64,000 nt of DNA. It comes from Cognatilysobacter tabacisoli. Lineage in GTDB: Bacteria; Pseudomonadota; Gammaproteobacteria; Xanthomonadales; Xanthomonadaceae. The stretch covers positions 186,001 through 250,000 of the forward strand of contig NZ_QXJI01000001.1 in NCBI RefSeq assembly GCF_003586305.1, in the 5' to 3' direction. Shown piece after piece: positions 27,965 to 37,014 of this stretch (position 1 is the first letter of the stretch; every line of letters begins with the position of its first letter). Both the position numbers and the translations under genes were made by a program. Under the pieces are notes generated by a model. The model saw only the letters and a program-made list of their open reading frames with translations. It was not told where the DNA came from and did not search any database.

Positions 27965-28390
27965 ATGTCACTCGACAACGTCCTCTACACCGCCCACGCC
28001 ACCGCCAACGGCGGCCGCGACGGGCGCGCCCGTTCGTCCGACGGCGCGCTCGACGTGAAGCTGACCACCCCGCGCGAGCTCGGCGGCGCCGGCGGCGACG
28101 GCAGCAATCCGGAGCAGCTGTTCGCGGCCGGCTATTCCGCGTGCTTCATCGGCGCGCTCAAGTACGTGGCCGCGCAGGAGAAGATCGCGCTGCCGGCGGA
28201 CACGCGGATCGACGGCGAAGTCGGCATCGGGCCGATCGCGACGGGGTTCGGCATCCAGGCGGCGCTGACCGTCACCATCCCCGGGATGGACCGCGCCCAG
28301 GCCGAGGCGCTGGTGCAGAAGGCGCACGTCGTGTGCCCGTACTCGAACGCCACCCGCGGCAACATCGACGTCACCCTGACGGTCGCCTGA
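27965..28390 (+). CDS. ohr: Organic hydroperoxide resistance peroxidase Ohr
   Basis: 141 residues. Ohr reduces fatty-acid and other organic hydroperoxides using lipoyl proteins as electron donors. The two redox cysteines are present: [13 protein letters not shown] (Cys60) and [13 protein letters not shown] (Cys124). The [12 protein letters not shown] segment is typical. The ATG at 27965 follows AAGGA. Cotranscription with ohrR, 60 bases upstream, and shared peroxide induction are likely; I saw no clear OhrR palindrome in the gap. Confidence 0.96.
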   Translation: MSLDNVLYTAHATANGGRDGRARSSDGALDVKLTTPRELGGAGGDGSNPEQLFAAGYSACFIGALKYVAAQEKIALPADTRIDGEVGIGPIATGFGIQAALTVTIPGMDRAQAEALVQKAHVVCPYSNATRGNIDVTLTVA

Positions 28391-28412
28391 TCCCGTCAGC
28401 GCCCGCACATGC

Positions 28413-28446
28413 GAACGGCCCCGGCGCGCGAGCGTCGGGGCCGTTC
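28413..28446. terminator. Bidirectional hairpin terminator between ohr and the GNAT gene
   Basis: GAACGGCCCCG (28413-28423) pairs perfectly with CGGGGCCGTTC (28436-28446), an 11-bp stem and 12-base loop, 22 bases past the ohr stop and 31 before the stop of the convergent GNAT gene. There is no long T-tract. Confidence 0.7.
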
Positions 28447-28477
28447 AGTTCATGCGCAATCGCGAGGCCGCTGCGCC

Positions 28478-29032
28478 TCAGGCGGCCTCGCGCTTCTTCA
28501 GGTCGAGGGTGACCCGGATCAGTCCGGGCGCGTCGTGCTGGAACTCGCGCTCGAACCCGAGCGACTCCGCCAGCTGCAGCATCGGCTGGTTGTGCTCGAA
28601 CACGTCGCCGTAGATCCGCTCGATCTTCTTGCCGCGGGCCCATTTGACCAGCCGCGTCATCAGGTAGCGGCCCAGCCCCATGCCCGAGATGTAGTGGCTG
28701 ACCAGGATCGCGAATTCCGCGTCGCGGCCGTTGTCGTCGACCGCGATGCGCGCGACGGCGCCGACCAGCGCTTCGCCGGGCGGCAGCGGTTCGGCCGCCA
28801 CCAGCGCGAATTCGGATTTCGGATTGACCCGCGTGAAGCGTTCCGCCATCTCCGGCGTGAGCTCCTTGACCGAGTACAGGAATCGCTGCCGCACCTCGTC
28901 GGGCTGCAGTAGGTTGAAGCCAGCCCGCAGGGGTTCGGCGTCTTCCGGCCGGATCGGTCGGATCAGCAGCTCTCGCCCGTTGGGCAAACGCTGGCGTTCG
29001 TGCCAGGGGGGGAGTCGTTCGCGCGCAGCCAT
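28478..29032 (-). CDS. GNAT-family N-acetyltransferase
   Basis: 184 residues. GNAT fold: RELLIRPIRPEDAEPLRAGF, then AEFAILVSHYISGMGLGRYLM, where the acetyl-CoA site G-x-G-x-G/A is the GMGLGRYLM run (about 123-131), and YGDVFEHNQPMLQLAESLGF. The domain resembles the C-terminal part of Pat/AcuA-type lysine acetyltransferases, but without the ADP-forming ligase half. Substrate unknown. Start codon chosen at 29032. Divergent from the MmcQ gene with 51 bases between. Confidence 0.88.
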   Translation of the reverse strand: MAARERLPPWHERQRLPNGRELLIRPIRPEDAEPLRAGFNLLQPDEVRQRFLYSVKELTPEMAERFTRVNPKSEFALVAAEPLPPGEALVGAVARIAVDDNGRDAEFAILVSHYISGMGLGRYLMTRLVKWARGKKIERIYGDVFEHNQPMLQLAESLGFEREFQHDAPGLIRVTLDLKKREAA

Positions 29033-29083
29033 GGCCGGATATTGGCACACTGAACCCGCCCGACTTCTTCATTTGGCGCTCAC

Positions 29084-29434
29084 ATGCAAGCACCCGCACT
29101 GCACCGGATCGTCGACCGCTGGCCGGGCGTGGAGTCAGGCATGAAGTGGGACGACGACCTCGTGTTCACCGTCGCCGGCAAGATGTTCTGCGTGCTGTGC
29201 GTGCAGGGTCCGCAGGCCGGCCGGCTGAGCTTCAAGGTCGACGACGCGCGCTTCCTCGAACTGACCGACCGGCCCGGCTTCGTGCCGGCGCCGTACCTGG
29301 CGCGCGCGCACTGGGTGCTGGTCGAGGCGCCGGAGCGCCTGCCCGAGGGCGAGCTCGATGCGCTGCTGAGCCGCAGCTACGAGCTGGTGCGCGCGAAGCT
29401 GACGAAGAAGGCGCAGCGTGAGCTTGCCGACTGA
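29084..29434 (+). CDS. MmcQ/YjbR-family protein
   Basis: 116 residues, the whole MmcQ/YjbR fold: GMKWDDDLVFTVAGKMFCVL, then LSFKVDDARFLELTDRPGF, HWVLVEAPERLPEGELDALL and a helical end. The family has a CyaY-like fold and was annotated as DNA-binding; its true role is not settled. The gene overlaps the chromate transporter start by 17 bases, so the two are coupled. Confidence 0.9.
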   Translation: MQAPALHRIVDRWPGVESGMKWDDDLVFTVAGKMFCVLCVQGPQAGRLSFKVDDARFLELTDRPGFVPAPYLARAHWVLVEAPERLPEGELDALLSRSYELVRAKLTKKAQRELAD

Positions 29435-30725
29435 ACCGGCCGCGCCGGCGGCGCCGGGGTTCGGCGAGGCGCTGCGGTTCTGGGCCAAGCTCGGCTGGAT
29501 CTCGTTCGGCGGCCCGGCGGGCCAGATCGCGGTGATGCATCGCGAGCTCGTCGAGCGCCGCCGCTGGGTCGACGAGTCCGCCTTCCTGCACGGCTTGAAC
29601 TACTGCATGGTGCTCCCCGGGCCGGAGGCGATGCAGCTGGCGACGTGGCTGGGCTGGCGCCTGCACGGCCTGCGCGGCGGGCTCGCCGCAGGCGCGCTGT
29701 TCGTGCTGCCGGCGGTCGCCATCCTCGCGCTGCTGAGCTGGGCCTACCTTCGATTCGGCGAGCTGCCCGCGGTCGCCGGGGCGCTGTTCGGCATCCAGGC
29801 CGCGACGCTCGCGCTGGTGGTGCAGGCGATCGCGCGCATCGGCCGGCGCGTGCTGCGCACCCCCATGGCGCTGGCGCTGGCCGCCGCTGCGTTTCTTGCG
29901 CTGTTCGCACTGCAGTGGTCGTTCGTGGCGATCGTGCTGGCGGCCGCCCTGGTCGGCATCGCCCAGGGACGCTGGCGGCCCGGTTGGCTGCCGGCGCCTG
30001 CGCACGCGGGCGAGGCCATGCCGGTGCGCGCGGGCGCGCAGGCCGGCCTCGCGCGCGCGGCCGGCGTGGCGATGCTGCTGCTCGCCGCGTGGTGGCTGCC
30101 GCTGCTCGGCGTGCGTGCATGGCTCGGAGCGGACAGCACGGCGTGGACGATGGGCGTGTTCTTCAGCAAGGCGGCGCTGGTGACGCTCGGCGGCGCGTAT
30201 GCGGTGCTGCCGTATGTCGCCCAACAGGCCGTCGAGGTGCACGGCTGGCTGACCGCGCCGCAGATGCTGGTGGGGCTCGGCCTGGCCGAATCGACGCCCG
30301 GGCCGCTGATCATGGTGCTGGAGTTCGTCGGCTTCGTCGGCGGCTGGCAGCGCCCGGACCTGGGCTCGCCGCTGGCATCGGCGCTGCTGGGGGCCGCGGT
30401 GACGGTGTGGGCGACGTTCCTGCCGAGCTTCCTGTTCGTGCTGCCGGCGGCGCCGTGGATCGAGCGGCTGCGCTCGGTGCGCTGGCTCGCGGCGGCCCTG
30501 GTGGCCGTCACCGCAGCCGTCGTCGGCGCGATGGCCAGCCTGGCGCTGTGGTTCGGCTGGCACCTGCTCGCGCCGCTGCCGGTGGCGCAGATCGCGTTCG
30601 CCGCGGCGGTGGCCCTGGCCGCGTGGTGGGCGCTCGACCGGCGCGACGTCGGCACCGGCTGGGTCGTGCTCGCGGCGGCCGCGCTCGGCACGGCCGCCGC
30701 GCTCGCCGGGTTTTCGTCCGGCTGA
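29418..30725 (+). CDS. chrA: Chromate transporter ChrA
   Basis: 435 residues from the GTG at 29418. Two homologous halves are joined by a central loop, as in long ChrA proteins. The first half has GWISFGGPAGQIAVMHRELV, then LNYCMVLPGPEAMQLATWLG; the second has ALVTLGGAYAVLPYVAQQAV and LAESTPGPLIMVLEFVGF. The family exports chromate, with sulfate as a competing anion, across the inner membrane. About eleven hydrophobic helices are visible. Coupled by a 17-base overlap with MmcQ, an arrangement that could put the small protein under the same signal. Confidence 0.93.
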   Translation: MSLPTEPAAPAAPGFGEALRFWAKLGWISFGGPAGQIAVMHRELVERRRWVDESAFLHGLNYCMVLPGPEAMQLATWLGWRLHGLRGGLAAGALFVLPAVAILALLSWAYLRFGELPAVAGALFGIQAATLALVVQAIARIGRRVLRTPMALALAAAAFLALFALQWSFVAIVLAAALVGIAQGRWRPGWLPAPAHAGEAMPVRAGAQAGLARAAGVAMLLLAAWWLPLLGVRAWLGADSTAWTMGVFFSKAALVTLGGAYAVLPYVAQQAVEVHGWLTAPQMLVGLGLAESTPGPLIMVLEFVGFVGGWQRPDLGSPLASALLGAAVTVWATFLPSFLFVLPAAPWIERLRSVRWLAAALVAVTAAVVGAMASLALWFGWHLLAPLPVAQIAFAAAVALAAWWALDRRDVGTGWVVLAAAALGTAAALAGFSSG

Positions 30726-30735
30726 GCGGGGCGCG

Positions 30736-31680
30736 TTAGGCGGCCTTGGCCGGCGTCGACCTGCGCAGGCGCGAGAACAGCGACACCACCGCCAGCACGA
30801 TCGCGCCGGCGGCGATGCCGACGACCGCGTCGTACAGCAGCGACACCAGCCAGCCCAGCGAGCCGCCGAGCAGCGGCTCGATCAGATGGTGCAGGGCGGG
30901 GATGCCGTGCACGAGGATGCCGCCGCCGACCAGGAACATCGCCGCGGTGCCGGCGATCGACAGGAACTTCATCAGGTACGGCGCGCCGACCAGCAGGCCG
31001 CGGCCGATCGCCGCCTTGATGCCGGTGCCGGCGCGGCTCAGCGCCAGGCCGAGGTCGTCGAGCTTGACGATGCCGGCGACCAGGCCGTACACGCCGACCG
31101 TCATGATCGCCGAGATGGCGACCAGCACCGCGATCTGGCGCGAGAACGCCTCCTGCGCGACGGTGCCGAGCGAGATCACGATGATCTCGGCCGACAGGAT
31201 GAAGTCGGTGCGGATCGCGCCTTTGATCTTGTCCTTCTCGAACGCGACCATGTCGACGTTCTCGTCCTGCACCGCGCGCAGCAGCTCGGCGTGGTGCGAG
31301 TCTTCCTCCTGCTTGGAGTGCAGGAACTTGTGCGCGAGCTTCTCGACGCCCTCGTAGCACAGGAACGCGCCGCCGATCATCAGCAGCGGCGTGATCAGCG
31401 GGATGTTGATGCCGCGGCCGTGCAGCCACGACTCCAGCAGGCTGATGCCGAGCGCGGCCGGTACCAGGATCGCCTTGTTGACCATCGAGCCCTTCGCGAC
31501 CGCCCACACCACCGGCAGCTCGCGGTCCGGGTCGATGCCCGAGACCTGCTGCGCGTTGAGCGCGAGGTCGTCGCCGAGAACGCCGGCGGTTTTCTTCGTC
31601 GCGACCTTGGTCATCACCGAGACGTCGTCCAGCAGCGTGGCGATGTCGTCGATCAGGGCAAACAGGCTGGATCCGGCCAT
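30736..31680 (-). CDS. DUF808 family membrane protein
   Basis: 314 residues from the ATG at 31680. DUF808 (YedI-like) landmarks are [20 protein letters not shown], then [19 protein letters not shown], and the hydrophobic blocks [40 protein letters not shown] and [16 protein letters not shown]. About six membrane helices. Function unknown. The gene is convergent with chrA, 10 bases apart, and ends rightward near rlmJ, which is on the same strand upstream. Confidence 0.9.
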   Translation of the reverse strand: MAGSSLFALIDDIATLLDDVSVMTKVATKKTAGVLGDDLALNAQQVSGIDPDRELPVVWAVAKGSMVNKAILVPAALGISLLESWLHGRGINIPLITPLLMIGGAFLCYEGVEKLAHKFLHSKQEEDSHHAELLRAVQDENVDMVAFEKDKIKGAIRTDFILSAEIIVISLGTVAQEAFSRQIAVLVAISAIMTVGVYGLVAGIVKLDDLGLALSRAGTGIKAAIGRGLLVGAPYLMKFLSIAGTAAMFLVGGGILVHGIPALHHLIEPLLGGSLGWLVSLLYDAVVGIAAGAIVLAVVSLFSRLRRSTPAKAA

Positions 31681-31756
31681 AGCAGGGTCGTCGGGGGAGG
31701 GCGGGGAGGCGCGGATTGTGCCACGCGGCGATGAAGCGGCCGTCGCAGCCGCGCGG

Positions 31757-32614
31757 TCAGTCCGGCCGGCGCAGGAACTCGACCCGCGACGTGGCGCCGG
31801 CCTCGCCGAGCGTGTCGGCGAGCAGCTTGGCAACCGGCTGCAGGGTCTGCTCGATCTGCCACGGCGCGTTGAGCAGCAGCAGGCCGCTGCCGTTCATGCG
31901 CAGCGGCGAGTCGTCGCGGCGCACCAGAACTTCGACCAGCATCACCGACCTGGCCGGGATCGTTGCCGCGCGCCGGTAGAACGGCTGCAGCGCGCGCCGC
32001 AGCTTGATCGGGTACCACAGCGCGAACGTGCCCTGCGGCCAGCGGGCGATGCCCTCGCGCAGCGCGTGGATCGCGTGGTCGAACTCGTCGAGCTGCGCCT
32101 CGTACGGCGGGTCGATCAGCACCAGCCCCCGGTTGAGGCGGGTGGCGCCGACCTTCGGCGGCAGCAGCGCCTTGATCGCCGCGTAGCCGTCGCGCGCCTC
32201 GGCGACCACGCGCGGGTCGCGGGCGAAGTTGCCGGCCAGCACCGCGGCTTCTTCCGGGTGCAGCTCGCACAGCGCGATCCGGTCCTCGGCGCGAAGCGCG
32301 TGCGCCAGCAGCCACGGCGAACCGGGGTAGGTGTGGCTGCCGTGCTCGGCGCGGCAGGCGCGCACCGCCGACAGATAGCGGGTGATGGCCGGGTGCTTCG
32401 GCGCCTCGGCGAGCAGCCGGCCGATGCCGCCCTCGGCCTCGCCGGTGCGCTGGGCGGAGTTGCTGTCGAGCGCGTAGAGACCGCGGCCGGCGTGGGTGTC
32501 GAGCGCGAACAGCGGCGTCGGCTTGGCGGTCAGGGCGTCGCAGATCGCCAGCAGGGCGACGTGCTTGAGGACGTCGGCGTGGTTGCCGGCGTGGAAGGCG
32601 TGGCGGTAATTCAT
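31757..32614 (-). CDS. rlmJ: 23S rRNA (adenine-2030-N6)-methyltransferase RlmJ
   Basis: 285 residues. The family start [18 protein letters not shown] is intact, followed by [13 protein letters not shown] (SAM site), [10 protein letters not shown] and the catalytic [13 protein letters not shown] (about 164-176). RlmJ methylates A2030 of 23S rRNA; E. coli mutants lose a mild growth advantage and the use of extracellular DNA. Translation starts at 32614. Divergent from creB with 69 bases between. Confidence 0.96.
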   Translation of the reverse strand: MNYRHAFHAGNHADVLKHVALLAICDALTAKPTPLFALDTHAGRGLYALDSNSAQRTGEAEGGIGRLLAEAPKHPAITRYLSAVRACRAEHGSHTYPGSPWLLAHALRAEDRIALCELHPEEAAVLAGNFARDPRVVAEARDGYAAIKALLPPKVGATRLNRGLVLIDPPYEAQLDEFDHAIHALREGIARWPQGTFALWYPIKLRRALQPFYRRAATIPARSVMLVEVLVRRDDSPLRMNGSGLLLLNAPWQIEQTLQPVAKLLADTLGEAGATSRVEFLRRPD

Positions 32615-32683
32615 CGCGCTAGGGTAGCCGGTCGCGCCCGCCGGTATGCTGGACGCCCGCCGCCACGCGCCCCGGCCCACCGC

Positions 32684-33364
32684 ATGCCGCGCATCCTGCT
32701 GGTCGAAGACGAAGCCGCGATCGCCGACACGGTGGTCTACGCGCTGCGCGCCGAGGGCTACGACGCCTCGCACTGCCTGACCGGCCGCGACGCACTGGCC
32801 GCGGCCGGGCAGCAGCGCTTCGACCTGGCGATCCTCGACGTCGGCCTGCCCGACATCGGCGGCTTCGCGCTGTGCCGCGAGCTGCGCCGGACGCGCGACC
32901 TGCCGGTGATCTTCCTGACCGCGCAGAACGCCGAGGCCGACCGCCTGCTCGGGCTGGAGATCGGCGCGGACGACTACGTCGGCAAGCCCTTTTCGCCGCG
33001 CGAGCTGGTGGCGCGTGTGCGGGTGGTGCTGCGGCGCGTCGGCGCGCCGGCGCGCAGCGACGCCCCGGGCGCGTTCGAGCACGACGCCGACGGGCACCGC
33101 GTGCGCTACCGCGGTCGCGTGCTCGACCTGACCCGCTACGAGTACGGCCTGCTCGCCGCGCTGCTGCAGCGACCCGGCGCGGTGCTGACGCGCGCGCAGC
33201 TGATGGACCGGGTCTGGGGCGAAGCGCTCGACAGCGGCGACCGCACCGTCGACACGCACGTGAAGACCCTGCGCGCGAAGCTGCGCGACGTCGCGCCCGA
33301 CGCCGATCCGATCCGCACGCACCGCGGGCTCGGCTACTCGCTGGACGAGGGCCCGAGCGGGTGA
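32684..33364 (+). CDS. creB: Response regulator CreB (OmpR/PhoB family)
   Basis: 226 residues. Receiver domain with Asp52 (FDLAILDVGLPDIGG), the ADDYVGKPFSPRELVARV end, and an OmpR-type winged helix (YEYGLLAALLQRPGAVLTRA, then GDRTVDTHVKTLRAKLRD and THRGLGYSL). Downstream lie creC and creD, and an exact cre tag stands before creD, so the CreB name is supported by context as well as by family. In E. coli and Aeromonas, CreBC responds to metabolic or beta-lactam stress. creA is not present here. creC starts 34 bases later. Confidence 0.93.
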   Translation: MPRILLVEDEAAIADTVVYALRAEGYDASHCLTGRDALAAAGQQRFDLAILDVGLPDIGGFALCRELRRTRDLPVIFLTAQNAEADRLLGLEIGADDYVGKPFSPRELVARVRVVLRRVGAPARSDAPGAFEHDADGHRVRYRGRVLDLTRYEYGLLAALLQRPGAVLTRAQLMDRVWGEALDSGDRTVDTHVKTLRAKLRDVAPDADPIRTHRGLGYSLDEGPSG

Positions 33365-33398
33365 TGCCGCGAACGGCGAACCGCTGGGCGTCGACCCG

Positions 33399-34829
33399 AT
33401 GAACATCGGCCTGCGCATCCTGCTGGGCTACTTCGTGATCGTCGCGCTTGCGGCGCTGCTGCTGGCGCAGGTGTTCGTCGCCGAGGTCAAGCCGGGCGTG
33501 CGCCAGGCGATGGAGGACACGCTGGTCGACACCGCCAACGTGCTGGCCGAGCTGGCGACCGACGACTTCCTCGCCGGCCGCATTGCCGATGGCGCGTTCG
33601 CCACGCGGGTGCGGGCGATGGCCGAGCGCGACGTCGGCGCGGCGATCTGGGGCTTCCGCAAGCGCAGCGCCCAGTACCGCATCTACGTCACCGACGCGGC
33701 CGGCACGGTGGTGTTCGACAGCAGCGGGCGCGACGTCGGCCGCAGCTACGCGCGCTGGAACGACGTGTACCTGACCCTGCGCGGCCGCTATGGCGCGCGC
33801 TCCTCGCGCTCCGACCCGGACGACCCGGACTCCACCGTGATGCACGTCGCCGCGCCGATCCGCGATCCGGCCGGGCGCATCGTCGGCGTGCTGACGGTGG
33901 CCAAGCCGAACAGCGCGATCGCGCCGTTCATCGAGCGTAGCCAGTCGGTGGTGATGCGCTGGGGCTGGGTGCTGATGGGCACGGCGCTGCTGGTCGGCGT
34001 GCTCGCCGCGTGGTGGCTGTCGCGCCAGCTCGGCGCGCTGCGGCGCTACGCGCACGCGGTGACGGCGGGTGAACGCGTCGCGCCGCCGGCGTCGGCCGGA
34101 GAGTTCGGCGACCTCGGCCGCGCGCTGGAGACGATGCGCCAGCGGCTCGAGGGCAAGCAATACGTCGAGGCCTACGTGCACACGCTCGCGCACGAAATGA
34201 AGAGCCCGATCGCGGCGATCCGCGGCAGCGCGGAACTGCTGGAGGGCCCGCTTCCGGACGCCGACCGCGCGCGCTTTGCCGCCACCATCCGCGCGCAGAG
34301 CGAGCGCATGGCGCAGACGATCGACAAGCTGCTCGCGCTGGCCGCGGTCGAGCACCGCCAGCGGCTCGACGCGGTCGAGCCAATCGACCTGGGCGCGGTG
34401 TTCGACGACGTCGCCGAGCAGTGCGCCTCCCATTTGGTAGCGCGCGGGCTGACCCTGCAGCGGTGGGGCGACGGTCCGCTGCCGTCGCTGTCCGGCGACC
34501 CCGTGTTGCTGCGCCAGGCGCTGGCGAACCTGGTCGACAACGCCGCCGATTTCGCCCCGGCCGGCAGCGCGATCGAGCTGGCCGCAGCCGCAACCGACGG
34601 CGGCGTCGCGGTCACCGTCGCCGACCGCGGTCCGGGCGTGCCGGACTACGCGGTCGGCCGCGTGTTCGAGCGCTTCTACTCGCTGCCGCGGCCCGACGGC
34701 GGATCGCGCAGCAGCGGGCTGGGCCTGTGCTTCGTCGCCGAGGTGGCGCAGCTGCACGGCGGCGAGGCCTCGCTGGCCAACCGCGACGGCGGCGGCGCGG
34801 TCGCCACGCTGCTTCTGCCAGCGGACTGA
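33399..34829 (+). CDS. creC: Sensor histidine kinase CreC
   Basis: 476 residues. Membrane helices lie at about 6-25 and 187-207 with a sensor region between them (ARWNDVYLTLRGRYGARSS, APIRDPAGRIVGVLTV), then HAMP-like DRMRQ-type linker residues, the dimerisation helix with His265 (HTLAHEMKSPIAAIRGSA) and the ATPase with LANLVDNAADFAPAGS, DRGPGVPDYAVGRVFERFY and SSGLGLCFVAEVAQ. Partner of CreB. In other bacteria CreC reacts to envelope and carbon signals. It is followed by the cre tag and creD. Confidence 0.94.
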   Translation: MNIGLRILLGYFVIVALAALLLAQVFVAEVKPGVRQAMEDTLVDTANVLAELATDDFLAGRIADGAFATRVRAMAERDVGAAIWGFRKRSAQYRIYVTDAAGTVVFDSSGRDVGRSYARWNDVYLTLRGRYGARSSRSDPDDPDSTVMHVAAPIRDPAGRIVGVLTVAKPNSAIAPFIERSQSVVMRWGWVLMGTALLVGVLAAWWLSRQLGALRRYAHAVTAGERVAPPASAGEFGDLGRALETMRQRLEGKQYVEAYVHTLAHEMKSPIAAIRGSAELLEGPLPDADRARFAATIRAQSERMAQTIDKLLALAAVEHRQRLDAVEPIDLGAVFDDVAEQCASHLVARGLTLQRWGDGPLPSLSGDPVLLRQALANLVDNAADFAPAGSAIELAAAATDGGVAVTVADRGPGVPDYAVGRVFERFYSLPRPDGGSRSSGLGLCFVAEVAQLHGGEASLANRDGGGAVATLLLPAD

Positions 34830-34836
34830 GCGCCAC

Positions 34837-34852
34837 TTCACCGCCACTTCAC
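34837..34852 (+). promoter_or_regulatory. cre tag (CreB binding site) upstream of creD
   Basis: TTCAC (34837-34841), six bases, TTCAC (34848-34852): an exact match to the cre-tag consensus TTCAC-N6-TTCAC known from E. coli and Aeromonas. It lies eight bases after the creC stop and 65 bases before the creD ATG, where activation of creD by CreB~P is expected. The 88-base gap 34830-34917 contains nothing else recognisable. Confidence 0.88.
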
Positions 34853-34917
34853 CGTTCCGCCATCGTGCGCGCACCGGATCGCCGGACCCTGTCGTCATTC
34901 CCCGACGGAGTGCGGTC

Positions 34918-36321
34918 ATGCGTCTGATGTTCAAGGTGTTGCTGGTGCTGGGCATGACCCTGGCGATCCTGGTCCCGCTGTCGATGATCCGCGGTGTGAT
35001 CCACGACCGGCAGGCCTACCGTGCCGAGGCGGTGGCCGACGTCGCGCGCAGCTACGGCGGCGCGCAGTCGTTTGCCGGGCCGGTGCTGGTGGTGCCGTTC
35101 ACCGAGGCGGTCGAGGTCGAGGAGCTCGACAAGGCCAACGTCCCGCGCAAGGTGATGCGCGAGCGCAGCGGCCAGTGGACGTTCTTCCCGACCCGGCTCG
35201 ACATCGACGGCCCGCTGCTGCCGGCCACCCGCAAGCGCGGCCTGCACGAGGTCCGCGTGTACGACTGGCAGGCGGTCGTCGGTGCCCGGTTCGACGCGAA
35301 GATCCCGCCCGCCGACGACCCGGCGCGCAGCCGGCGCATCGGCCAGCCGTGGCTCGCCGTCGGCATCGCCGACGTGCGCGGGCTGCGCTCGATCCCGCAG
35401 CTGCGCGTCAACGGGCGGGCCATGGCGATGGAGCAGGGCATGGGCAGTCGCGACGCGCCCGGCCTGCACGTGCGGCTGGCGCCGCCGGCGGCCGGCCAGA
35501 CGCTCGTCCTCGACACTGACCTGCGGTTCCAGCTCGGCGGCACCGAGTCGCTGGCGATCGTGCCGCTGGGCAAGGACAACCGCATCGCGCTGACGTCGAC
35601 GTGGCGCCATCCGAGCTTCGCCGGCACCTCGCCGCGCCAGCGCATCGACGCGACCGGCTTCACGGCCGAGTGGCAGCTGGCCTCGGTGGCGACCAACGCG
35701 CAGCGGCAGTACTTCGAGGGCGCGAGCACAACGACGGCTGAGGCGTCGCCGGTCGACGCGGTCGCCGCCGCGATGGGCGAGCCGGCGCAGTCGCGTGCCA
35801 TCGCGCTCGACACCGTGGGCGTGTCGTTGATCGACCCGGTCGACGTCTACACCCAGGCCGACCGCGCGACCAAGTACGGGCTGCTGTTCGTGCTGCTGAC
35901 CTTCGTCGGCTTCTTCATGTTCGAGCTGATCAGGTCGCTGCCGATCCACCCGATCCAGTACGCCCTGGTCGGCCTCGCGCTGGCGATCTTCTTCCTGCTG
36001 CTGGTTGGTCTCAGCGAGCACATCGCGTTCGGCCAGGCCTACCTGATCGCCAGCGTCGCGTGCCTCGGGCTGCTCGGCTTCTACCTGAGCGCGGTGCTGC
36101 GCAGCTTGGCGCGCGGGATCGGCTTCGCGGCGATGCTGGCGCTGCTGTACGGCGCGCTGTACGGGTTGCTGGTGTCGGAGGACAACGCGCTGGTGCTCGG
36201 CTCGGGGCTGCTGTTCGTGATCCTGTCGGCGCTGATGGTCGCCACCCGCAAGGTCGACTGGTACCAGCTGTCGCGCGCACCGCGCGTCGACGGGCTGCGC
36301 GACGGTCTCGACCCGGCCTGA
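34918..36321 (+). CDS. creD: CreD, cell-envelope stress membrane protein
   Basis: 467 residues. One N-terminal membrane helix (about 5-25) precedes a large outer domain (about 30-310, with RGVIHDRQAYRAEAVADVAR and FDAKIPPADDPARSRRIG) and then several hydrophobic helices (about 325-345, 350-370, 372-390, 395-415 and 425-445, such as YGLLFVLLTFVGFFMFELIR). CreD is the main target of CreBC; it supports outer-membrane integrity and is linked to beta-lactamase and colicin tolerance phenotypes. The length fits. A cre tag 65 bases upstream should allow separate induction. Confidence 0.94.
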   Translation: MRLMFKVLLVLGMTLAILVPLSMIRGVIHDRQAYRAEAVADVARSYGGAQSFAGPVLVVPFTEAVEVEELDKANVPRKVMRERSGQWTFFPTRLDIDGPLLPATRKRGLHEVRVYDWQAVVGARFDAKIPPADDPARSRRIGQPWLAVGIADVRGLRSIPQLRVNGRAMAMEQGMGSRDAPGLHVRLAPPAAGQTLVLDTDLRFQLGGTESLAIVPLGKDNRIALTSTWRHPSFAGTSPRQRIDATGFTAEWQLASVATNAQRQYFEGASTTTAEASPVDAVAAAMGEPAQSRAIALDTVGVSLIDPVDVYTQADRATKYGLLFVLLTFVGFFMFELIRSLPIHPIQYALVGLALAIFFLLLVGLSEHIAFGQAYLIASVACLGLLGFYLSAVLRSLARGIGFAAMLALLYGALYGLLVSEDNALVLGSGLLFVILSALMVATRKVDWYQLSRAPRVDGLRDGLDPA

Positions 36322-36393
36322 GCCTCATCCGCCGGCCGACGCGCGCCGCGCGGCCGGCGGGTGGTCACCCGGTCCGAGACCTAGAATGCGCTG

Positions 36394-37014
36394 ATGGACG
36401 CACCGATGACGCCCGCATCCCTGTCCGTTCGAACCGTCCACGGCGGCGCCATCGCGGCGCACGTCGACGATCTCGCCGGCCTGCGCATTGCCGTGTTCCG
36501 CGCGTGGCCGTACCTGTATGACGGCGACGCGGCGTACGAAGCGCAGTACCTGCGCACGTACGTCGACTCGCCGCGCAGCGTGGCCGTGCTCGCGGTCGAC
36601 GCCGGGCGCGTGGTCGGCGCCTCGACCGGCCTGCCGCTGGCCGACGAGGACAACGCGTTCCGCGCGCCGTTCGTGGCTGCCGGCATCGACCCGGCGCGGG
36701 TCTTCTACTGCGGCGAGTCGGTGCTGCTGCCGGCGTACCGCGGCCGCGGGCTCGGACACCGTTTCTTCGATGCCCGCGAGGCCCACGCGCGCGCGCTTGG
36801 CGGGTTCGACTGGACCGCGTTCTGCGCGGTCGACCGCATGCCGGAGGATCCGCGCCGCCCGGCCGGGCACCGCGACAACGACGCGTTCTGGGCCGGGCGT
36901 GGCTACCGTCGTCGCGACGACCTGCGCGCCGCGCTGCCGTGGCGCGAGATCGGCCGCGGCGACGTCCTGCACACCCTCACGTTCTGGCTGCGACCGCTGG
37001 AGGCCGCTCGATGA
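36394..37014 (+). CDS. GNAT-family acetyltransferase
   Basis: 206 residues. The GNAT core is present: SVAVLAVDAGRVVGASTGLP, then CGESVLLPAYRGRGLGHRFF, with the acetyl-CoA loop R-G-R-G-L-G (about 115-120), and HARALGGFDWTAFCAVDRM. A conserved HRDNDAFWAGRGYRRRDD end is seen in proteins that pair with C-N hydrolases. The gene's TGA overlaps the ATG of the nitrilase by four bases, so translation is coupled. Some bacteria carry these two as one fused protein. A TAGAAT box (36382-36387) lies just upstream. Confidence 0.85.
   Translation: MDAPMTPASLSVRTVHGGAIAAHVDDLAGLRIAVFRAWPYLYDGDAAYEAQYLRTYVDSPRSVAVLAVDAGRVVGASTGLPLADEDNAFRAPFVAAGIDPARVFYCGESVLLPAYRGRGLGHRFFDAREAHARALGGFDWTAFCAVDRMPEDPRRPAGHRDNDAFWAGRGYRRRDDLRAALPWREIGRGDVLHTLTFWLRPLEAAR

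Noticed and set aside
32615-32683. Possible second cre tag before creB
   Set aside because: No TTCAC pair was found in the 69-base gap, so creB autoregulation is not supported.
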